In this document: positions 13,424-18,029 of the stretch, in pieces | Layout: each line of letters starts with the position of its first letter | How positions within the stretch are numbered: position 1 is the first letter of the stretch | Assembly (NCBI GenBank): GCA_003220985.1 | Contig: QHTY01000157.1 | Location: forward strand, 474 to 18,502 | Direction of reading: 5' to 3' | Length of the DNA: 18,029 nt | From: Gemmatimonadota bacterium | GTDB taxonomy: Bacteria > Gemmatimonadota > Gemmatimonadetes > Gemmatimonadales > GWC2-71-9 | Made by a program: the position numbers and the translations under genes | The notes under the pieces: model-generated | What the model saw: the letters and a program-made list of their open reading frames with translations, nothing else | Databases searched by the model: none | Told to the model about the DNA's origin: nothing

Positions 13424-13429
13424 ATCATA
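13424..13429 (-). promoter_or_regulatory. Probable -10 element of argJ
   Basis: TATGAT (13429-13424) on the - strand matches the sigma-70 -10 consensus at five of six positions. It would give a leader of roughly 25 nt before the ATG at 13393. No clear -35 box is visible, and no ARG-box-like palindrome was noticed. Confidence 0.4.
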
Positions 13430-13457
13430 GCACAACCTTCCAGGGAGGACCCGTTCG

Positions 13458-14570
13458 ATGTCGGATCCGTTCCTCAGCTCCGACGAATACGACGAACGTG
13501 CGCATCAGCTCTACAACGAAGGACAATACGACGAAGCCATCGACATACTCCGGGAGGGGCTGAGCCTCTATCCCCACGCCGTCGAGCTGCATGTCGGGAT
13601 GGGCTACGCGCGGCTCGCGCGCGAGGAGTTCGCGTGGGCGCGCCGTGCGTTTGATGAAGCGCGCGGGCTCGATCCCGATCACGAAGACACGCTCGCCGGT
13701 CTCGGTGAAGTGTTGCTCAAGTTCGGCGAGCGCGCGGCCGCGCTCGCGTGTTTCGATCGCGTCCTCGCCCTCGGCTTTCAAGACGATCACGATCTGATGC
13801 TACAGATCGGGCGCGCGCTGTTCCGCGAAGGGGCGCTCGACCACGCGCGCCGTTTCTTCGAGGGTGCCCTGCGTGCCCATCCGGACTCGGCTGATGCCGC
13901 CGCGTGCGTCGGGTACGCGGCGCACCGGCTCGCGGACGAAGGCGGCAGCCTGCACTGGCTGCGCCGCGCCCTGGAGCTGGACCCGGGCCTCGGCGAAGCC
14001 CGTATCTACCTCGCCAATCTGCTCTACGACCGCGGCGAATACGAAGCCACGCTGTTCCATCTCGAGCGGACGGGGCCCGAAGAGCATTACGACGCGCTGG
14101 CGATCTGGCGGCTCATCGAACTGAAGAAAAGCGTCTACCGCCTGCCGGACGACGATCCGGAGCTCGTGCCCTGGAACGAACGACTCACCGAGCTCGCCGG
14201 CGACGCCGCTCCGGAAGACCTCCTGCTCTCGGAGATCGAAGCGATGGGGCCCGATGGCCAGATCCGCGATCCGCGCCAGCTGGAGTTGTTCGGCACGCTG
14301 CTCACCGAGCTCCAGGGGATGAAGAACACGGTCGGCGAGATACACCGGGTCAGCACCGTTACCGGATCGACCTATGTCGGCACGTGGGAGGAAATCGTTC
14401 AGCAGATGAAAGACGATGCCGCCGAGTGGGTCGCCGGCTCGCTCGAAGAATACATGGCCGCGAGTGCCAAGCGGTGGCGCAAGCAGACCGGAGTCGCGAT
14501 TCCTGCGACCGATCCGGAGAGCTTTCTCCGCGCCAGCCCCGATGCGGGGGGTCTAAGAATCCTGCATTAG
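13458..14570 (+). CDS. Tetratricopeptide repeat protein
   Basis: In this 370-residue protein, residues 10-210 are built of about six TPR-type helical pairs, for example AHQLYNEGQYDEAIDILREG, ARLAREEFAWARRAFDEARG, LGEVLLKFGERAAALACFDR and GRALFREGALDHARRFFEGA. The C-terminal part (about 220-370) is acidic and helical with no recognised domain. No signal peptide or membrane helix is seen, so it should be a cytoplasmic scaffold for protein contacts. GGGAGG lies upstream of the ATG at 13458. It is divergent from argJ (64 nt apart), and its TAG overlaps the stop of the convergent cNMP-DoxX gene. Confidence 0.85.
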   Translation: MSDPFLSSDEYDERAHQLYNEGQYDEAIDILREGLSLYPHAVELHVGMGYARLAREEFAWARRAFDEARGLDPDHEDTLAGLGEVLLKFGERAAALACFDRVLALGFQDDHDLMLQIGRALFREGALDHARRFFEGALRAHPDSADAAACVGYAAHRLADEGGSLHWLRRALELDPGLGEARIYLANLLYDRGEYEATLFHLERTGPEEHYDALAIWRLIELKKSVYRLPDDDPELVPWNERLTELAGDAAPEDLLLSEIEAMGPDGQIRDPRQLELFGTLLTELQGMKNTVGEIHRVSTVTGSTYVGTWEEIVQQMKDDAAEWVAGSLEEYMAASAKRWRKQTGVAIPATDPESFLRASPDAGGLRILH

Positions 14571-15385
14571 ACCGTCTTCTTGAATCGGATGCCGATCGAC
14601 AATGGTCCGTCGCCGAGCGCCATTAGAGTGACCGAGCCGGCGAGCAGCAGCGCTTCGACTTCGAAGCTGGCGTGATTCGGCAGCTTGTCCGTTAGGATCC
14701 ACACGGCCGCCAGTACCGCCATGGCCGTGGCCCACAGGCGGGTCCACATCCCGAGCAGCACGCACACCGCCCCGACGGTCTCGATCAGGATGATGACCAG
14801 GACCACCAGCGCGCCCACGGAAAGCCGTGGGATGCCGCCGTGGATCCGGTGGAGACCACGGAGGAGGAACACCCCGCCCACCGCCAGGCGCATAAAGAAA
14901 GCCGCATACGGCGTCAGTGCATTCACGAGATCTCCGCTAGAACATGGAAACGACCGCAGATTGTCGTTCGTCACGCGCAGCCGGGCGGACAGGAGCCGCA
15001 CGACCGACCACAGCACCTTGTAGGCGATATCGCGATTGAAGTCCAGCAACAGCTCGAAATCGGATCGGGAAATCGTGATCAGCGTGCAGGCGGTGTTCGC
15101 GATCGCATCGGTGGAGCGCTCCGAGCGGTCGAAAATCGACATTTCGCCGAAACAGGCACCCGGCTTCAGCACGGCGAGCGCCTCTTCGCCGGAGCCGGGG
15201 ATGGTGCGTGAGATCCGGACTTCGCCCTCGGAGATCAAGAACAGCCGGTTGCCCGGCTCGCCTTCCTTGAACACGTACTGGCCGACGGTGAACTTCTGCT
15301 CGCGGCACACTTCCGTGACGCGGGCCAGCTCTCCGTCATCGAGATCCTGGAAGATCGCGGCCTGTTTGAGCAGTTTGACGTCCAC
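14567..15385 (-). CDS. Cyclic-nucleotide-binding domain fused to a DoxX-like membrane domain
   Basis: In this 272-residue protein, residues 5-145 form a cNMP-binding beta roll with GQYVFKEGEPGNRLFLI, a phosphate-binding cassette FGEMSIFDRSERSTDA (79-94; Glu81, Arg90 and Ser91 match the ligand contacts of CAP) and a closing helix. Residues 155-265 have about four membrane helices of DoxX type (FFMRLAVGGVFLLRGLHRIHGG, GALVVLVIILIETVGAVCVL). The join looks recent: in another frame the first domain would end at ATG-TTC-TAG (14945-14937), and just after it GGAGA precedes a GTG (14926) in frame with DoxX. An indel may have fused two overlapping genes, or the sequence may hold an error. The GTG start at 15385 lacks a Shine-Dalgarno site but has TACCTT 7 nt upstream. 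Confidence 0.75.
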   Translation of the reverse strand: MDVKLLKQAAIFQDLDDGELARVTEVCREQKFTVGQYVFKEGEPGNRLFLISEGEVRISRTIPGSGEEALAVLKPGACFGEMSIFDRSERSTDAIANTACTLITISRSDFELLLDFNRDIAYKVLWSVVRLLSARLRVTNDNLRSFPCSSGDLVNALTPYAAFFMRLAVGGVFLLRGLHRIHGGIPRLSVGALVVLVIILIETVGAVCVLLGMWTRLWATAMAVLAAVWILTDKLPNHASFEVEALLLAGSVTLMALGDGPLSIGIRFKKTV

Positions 15386-15398
15386 GGACGCTAAGGTA
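15386..15398 (-). promoter_or_regulatory. Leaderless-type -10 element of the cNMP-DoxX gene
   Basis: TACCTT (15398-15393) on the - strand ends 7 nt before the GTG at 15385. On the other strand the overlapping TAAGGT precedes the divergent phosphatidyltransferase start at 15401, so this short gap serves both directions. Confidence 0.3.
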
Positions 15399-15400
15399 GG

Positions 15401-15897
15401 GTGAAACCGCGTTTTGCGGTAGCCGACGCCCTCACGGCGCTCCGTTTGCCGCTCGCCGTGCTCTTTCCGCTCGTGCGCGCGCCCGCGTGGCAGCTCGTTA
15501 TTGTCGCGGCGGCTGCGGCGAGCGATGTGGGCGACGGCCTGCTCGCCCGCCGCTATGGCTCGTCCCGCGCGGGCGCGGTGCTCGACCCCTTCGCGGACAA
15601 GCTCTTCATGGCGGTCGCGTTCGTGACGATCGCCGGCCGCGGCTTGCTGGCCTGGTACGAGTTGCTCGGCGTCCTGCTGCGCGACATTCTCTCGCGACCT
15701 GGCTGCTGCACCGCCCGGTCGCGCTTCCCGCGCGCGCCGGGGGCAAGGCCGTCACGATCGCCCAGCTGCTCACGTTAGTGGCGGCGATCGCGGATTGGAC
15801 CTACACTCGCCATCTCGCGTGGGCCACCGCAGCCATTGCGGTGTACGCGATCTGGGACTACGGGCGCACGGCCGCCCGTCGCAAAGGAACCGCATGA
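15401..15897 (+). pseudogene. CDP-alcohol phosphatidyltransferase family protein, frameshifted
   Basis: The first frame (from GTG 15401) has the family motif as DGLLARRYGSSRAGAVLDPF followed by ADK. This is the DGxxAR...G...D...D signature of enzymes such as PgsA that join CDP-diacylglycerol to an alcohol; the spacer after AR is one residue shorter than usual. This frame loses similarity after RDIL and stops at 15778. The expected C-terminal half (ATWLLHRPVALPARAGGKAV and three more hydrophobic stretches) continues in another frame to TGA 15897. The switch is at CTCT (15689-15692): removing one CT unit restores a single 164-residue protein. That suggests a slippage event or a sequencing error. 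The restored end overlaps the next ATG as ATGA, which supports the intact form being ancestral. Confidence 0.75.
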
Positions 15898-16418
15898 AGA
15901 GCATTGTCGTGCTGGCGCTCCTGGCAGGTGTGTTCGTCGCTCCGCGAGCGGCTGCGCAGGACTTCGTGCCGCCGAAGAATGCCAAACACGGGGGAACGCG
16001 CATCGGGTTGTTCGGATTCGGCGTGCGTGGCGGCGTGGACTTCAGACGATCGGGGCAGCTGGTCCTGGGAACCACCTTGGATATCGGCGATCTCTTCTCG
16101 AATCGCCTCCGGCTACGGCCCTCGGCCGAGGTCGGTCTGTTCAACGGTGCCAATACCTACGTCGGCAATTTCGAAGTGCTCTGGCGATTCACGACCGACG
16201 AGGAGGTCGCCACCCCGTACATCGGCGGCGGGCTCGCGCTGGCCGGCCGCGACGGCTGCGGGACCGATCCAGGATGTCCCGGCCTCTGGCTCAACGCCGT
16301 CTTCGGTTTCGAGCTGCATTACCGCTCGACGTTCAACTGGCTGGTCGAGTATCACGGCATGGACGCGATGCGCCGGCACCGGCTGTACGTCGGTCTTACA
16401 ACGCGGCGAGGAAACTGA
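15894..16418 (+). CDS. Outer membrane beta-barrel-like protein
   Basis: This 174-residue protein has a signal peptide (MKSIVVLALLAGVFVAPRAAAQ). The mature chain shows alternating polar and hydrophobic strands: RIGLFGFGVRGGVDFR, LVLGTTLDIGDLF, LRPSAEVGLFNG, VGNFEVLWRFTTDE, TPYIGGGLALAG, LNAVFGFELHY and HRLYVGLTTR. This resembles small OmpA/OmpW-type barrels of eight strands, though no named family was pinned down. Two cysteines in DGCGTDPGCPG probably lie in an external loop and may be disulfide-linked. The ATG overlaps the stop of the frameshifted upstream gene, so the frameshift could also disturb translation of this gene. The following gene starts directly after its TGA. Confidence 0.7.
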   Translation: MKSIVVLALLAGVFVAPRAAAQDFVPPKNAKHGGTRIGLFGFGVRGGVDFRRSGQLVLGTTLDIGDLFSNRLRLRPSAEVGLFNGANTYVGNFEVLWRFTTDEEVATPYIGGGLALAGRDGCGTDPGCPGLWLNAVFGFELHYRSTFNWLVEYHGMDAMRRHRLYVGLTTRRGN

Positions 16419-16826
16419 GTGGCTCGGACCGCCGACGTGACGATGCGGTGGCTGCGCGACCTGCAGTTCGAAGGGAGCGGCAGCGGACGTCCCGCGATCC
16501 TCGTCGACGGTGATACAAAGGTCGCCACGTCGCCAGTCGAGCTGCTGTTGCTCGCCGCGGCGACCTGTACGGCCTCGGACGTGGTCATCATACTCCAAAA
16601 ACAGCGCGTCCAACTCGAGAGCCTCGAGATCTCGGTGCGCGGCACGCGCCGGGATGAGCAGCCACGCCGTTACACCGCGATCGCTTTTGATTTCACCGTC
16701 CGCGGACAGGGGGCGGACGACACGAAGGTCCGGCGGGCCATCGACCTCTCGCTCGAGAAATACTGCTCCGTCGTCGCGTCGCTCGCGCCCGACATCGCGA
16801 TCAGTTACGACGTCGACATTGCGTAG
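16419..16826 (+). CDS. OsmC/Ohr family protein
   Basis: This 135-residue protein has the OsmC layout: an N-terminal beta sheet (ADVTMRWLRDLQFEG), the helix TSPVELLLLAAATCTASDVV with Glu41 and the first redox cysteine Cys50, a beta region ending FDFTVRG, and the second cysteine Cys116 in LEKYCSVVA. Such proteins reduce organic hydroperoxides using the two cysteines. Length is typical. The GTG start directly follows the TGA of the outer membrane gene with no gap. The closest subfamily is probably the general OsmC type rather than Ohr, but that is uncertain. Confidence 0.88.
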   Translation: MARTADVTMRWLRDLQFEGSGSGRPAILVDGDTKVATSPVELLLLAAATCTASDVVIILQKQRVQLESLEISVRGTRRDEQPRRYTAIAFDFTVRGQGADDTKVRRAIDLSLEKYCSVVASLAPDIAISYDVDIA

Positions 16827-17289
16827 TGCCGCGGCGGCGGTTCTCGCCGCGTTCCTGCCGCTGGTCGGACACGCGCAACAGCTTACCGCGACCGAGCTGA
16901 GTCTGGGTGCCGCGGCGGTCGTGTCGCATCGCACGTTTGGCGGCGCGGAGCTCGCCCTGGCCCGTCGCGCCGCCGCCGACACTCGCGTCGCGCTCGCGCT
17001 CGCTGCCGGGACCGTAGCCGGGCGCGCGGCGGCTCGGGCGCAGTTGACGGTGCAGCTACTGGTGAATTCCGCTGCGCGGTCCGGACTGGGACTCTATGCC
17101 GGCCTGGGTGCCGCGTTCAACGCACGACCGGAGAGTCCAGGTGAAGGATTTCTCGCGGTGTTGTTGGGGTTCGAGGGAGCGCCTGGACGAACGCGGGCGT
17201 GGTACGTGGAGTTGGGATTCGCCGGTGGAGTGCGTGTCGCGGCTGGATGGCGGCTGCGCTGGTTCCCGCGGTGGTGGGGGAATCGGTGA
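16819..17289 (+). CDS. Secreted or outer-membrane protein of unknown function
   Basis: This 156-residue protein is read from a TTG at 16819. That start gives MRSAAAAVLAAFLPLVGHAQ, a good signal peptide cleaved after GHA. The mature region alternates short strands (LGAAAVVSH, VALALAAG, QLTVQLLV, GLGLYAGLGAAFN, RTRAWYVELGFAGGVRVAAGWRLRWF) and ends in aromatic-rich RWFPRWWGNR, consistent with a small beta-barrel. It overlaps the end of the OsmC gene by 8 nt. No family was recognised. The TTG was preferred because no ATG or GTG in this frame gives a signal peptide, and the long upstream reading is antisense-like filler within OsmC. Confidence 0.6.
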   Translation: MRSAAAAVLAAFLPLVGHAQQLTATELSLGAAAVVSHRTFGGAELALARRAAADTRVALALAAGTVAGRAAARAQLTVQLLVNSAARSGLGLYAGLGAAFNARPESPGEGFLAVLLGFEGAPGRTRAWYVELGFAGGVRVAAGWRLRWFPRWWGNR

Positions 17290-17290
17290 C

Positions 17291-17322
17291 GAAACAAAAG
17301 GGGGCGCCCGTTGGGCGCCCCC
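17291..17322 (-). terminator. Strong terminator of the gene at 17341-17610, possibly bidirectional
   Basis: GGGGGCGCCC (17300-17309) and GGGCGCCCCC (17313-17322) form a 10-bp stem with a 3-nt loop. On the - strand TTTTGTTTC follows the stem, 18 nt after the gene's stop. On + only CTTCC follows, so termination of the 15401-17289 run would be weaker. Confidence 0.75.
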
Positions 17323-17340
17323 CTTCCGAGGCGATAGCCG

Positions 17341-17610
17341 TCAGGCGTTGGCGCCGACGGGGGCGCTGCGTGGCACTACGGGGCGGCAGTAGCGCTCGCC
17401 CAACACGCGCAGCTCGTTCAGCTCACTCTCGGTCAGGTCGGCGAAGCGGTCCGCCAGGTACAGCAACGTATCGTCGAACCATTCCTTCTGATGCTCGGGC
17501 GCGGCCTCCAGCACTCCGCAGCGGAGAATGTGCGAGAACAGCTCGTCGCGCGCCTGCTCGAAGCTCGTGGGAATCGAGTACTTCCGGGGCTCACCACGCT
17601 TTTTGGCCAT
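17341..17610 (-). CDS. Small conserved-looking protein of unknown function
   Basis: This 89-residue protein starts MAKKRGEPRKYSIPTSF and continues as an acidic helical domain (EQARDELFSHILRC, EHQKEWFDDTLLYLADRF, LTESELNELRVLGERYCRP). No signal peptide, membrane helix or metal motif is visible; the two cysteines are far apart. I do not recognise the family. The ATG at 17610 was chosen over a longer upstream reading because AGAGGA precedes it and a TATCTT -10 lies at 17662-17657. It has its own strong terminator, so it is probably a single-gene unit. Confidence 0.65.
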   Translation of the reverse strand: MAKKRGEPRKYSIPTSFEQARDELFSHILRCGVLEAAPEHQKEWFDDTLLYLADRFADLTESELNELRVLGERYCRPVVPRSAPVGANA

Positions 17611-17656
17611 GCAGGAATTTTCCTCTCGGGTCGGGGGCCTCGGGAAACGGCGCCGC

Positions 17657-17681
17657 AAGATAATGGGTTGTGTTGTATAAT
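17657..17681. promoter_or_regulatory. Divergent promoter region between two unknown genes
   Basis: A perfect TATAAT lies on + at 17676-17681, about 44 nt before the ATG at 17725. On the - strand TATCTT lies at 17662-17657, about 47 nt before the ATG at 17610. Neither has a good -35 box at 16-18 nt. The two -10 elements are close enough that polymerases would compete. Confidence 0.45.
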
Positions 17682-17724
17682 GCCACGGCAGGGGACACGG
17701 GTTCCCGTGTGCCGGGAGGTAGCG

Positions 17725-18029
17725 ATGAGCGAAGAAGTTTACGGCCCTGAACGAGCACAACGCCTGGTGGCGCTGCTTCGGGCCTTGGCCGCGCGCATAC
17801 AAGAGCTGGACCGAGCAGGCCGGTTGCTCGATGCTGCGCCGGAGCTGCAGAAACTGCTGGGGAACGCCCGCAGTGAGTTGTTTCACTACGAAGTCCGGAG
17901 CACGTACGACACGCCGGACGTCGCGGAGAGCCGCCGCATCGTCGAAGACGCGATCGGTGGGGGAGGCGGCGAGTTCTCACTCGACGATCCGGACGATGAC
18001 GAACCGTGGCGTCCTGGAGGAAGCGGGGA
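17725..18029 (+). CDS. Protein of unknown function, N-terminal part (cut by window edge)
   Basis: The frame is open from an ATG at 17725 to the edge (101 codons). GGGAGGT lies 4 nt before the ATG. The N-terminus (MSEEVYGPERAQRLVALL) leads into a leucine- and alanine-rich helical region with ELDRAGRLLDAAPELQKLL, followed by a glycine run and an acidic stretch (SLDDPDDDEPW). It should be cytoplasmic. I recognise no family, and the missing C-terminus may hold more. Confidence 0.65.
   Translation, partial: MSEEVYGPERAQRLVALLRALAARIQELDRAGRLLDAAPELQKLLGNARSELFHYEVRSTYDTPDVAESRRIVEDAIGGGGGEFSLDDPDDDEPWRPGGSG

Noticed and set aside
12503..13654. + strand open frame of 383 codons opposite argJ
   Set aside because: argJ motifs are complete on the other strand, and this frame runs into the TPR gene in a different frame.

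Overview
The window is dense, high-GC bacterial chromosome with no rRNA, tRNA, CRISPR array or insertion sequence that I can see. The combination of protein types points to Gemmatimonadota or a close relative: a NagB-like deaminase fused to a PIG-L deacetylase, an ECF sigma gene coupled to a membrane protein with a CBM48 (glycogen-binding) fold, a HmuY-like protein, a DUF5679 zinc ribbon and many short secreted proteins. This is an inference from gene content, not a database match. I count 24 protein genes: 22 wholly inside the window (one of them frameshifted) and one cut at each edge.

Layout. 1-772 (-): N-terminal part of a membrane-anchored sensor protein. 773-1063: a non-coding stretch with a candidate structured small RNA on + (about 876-969) and, facing it, a 28-bp perfect palindrome plus T-tract that should terminate the - strand DUF1097 membrane gene (1064-1564). 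1644-4172 (-): two abutting genes, the NagB/PIG-L fusion and a two-helix membrane protein. 4285-5334 (+): an orphan histidine-kinase-like protein, convergent with a VOC/glyoxalase gene (5331-5801, -). 5847-8008 (+): P5C dehydrogenase (pruA) coupled to a HmuY-like protein. 8025-8508 (-): DUF5679 zinc ribbon and CDGSH iron-sulfur protein. 8559-10070 (+): DUF255 thioredoxin-fold lipoprotein. 10099-11929 (+): ECF sigma, CBM48 membrane protein and secreted protein, joined by ATGA overlaps, followed by a small basic secreted peptide. 12161-13393 (-): argJ. 13458-14570 (+): TPR protein. 14567-15385 (-): cyclic-nucleotide-binding domain fused to a DoxX-like membrane domain. 15401-17289 (+): tightly packed run of a frameshifted CDP-alcohol phosphatidyltransferase, a beta-barrel-like outer membrane protein, an OsmC-family protein and a secreted protein. 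17341-18029: two divergent genes of unknown function, the second cut by the window edge.

How the genes relate. Apart from arginine synthesis (argJ), proline/glutamate catabolism (pruA) and amino-sugar metabolism (the NagB/PIG-L fusion), most genes are envelope, redox or signalling functions, and no single pathway spans the window. Recurring layouts are short ATGA or one-base overlaps within operons, convergent genes that share stop-codon bases, and start codons without a Shine-Dalgarno site but with a TANNNT hexamer exactly 7 nt upstream, which suggests leaderless transcripts. The best leads for follow-up are the structured RNA candidate, the palindromic terminator and its relatives, the cNMP-DoxX fusion with an apparent frameshifted junction, the frameshift in the phosphatidyltransferase, and the sigma/CBM48 module.
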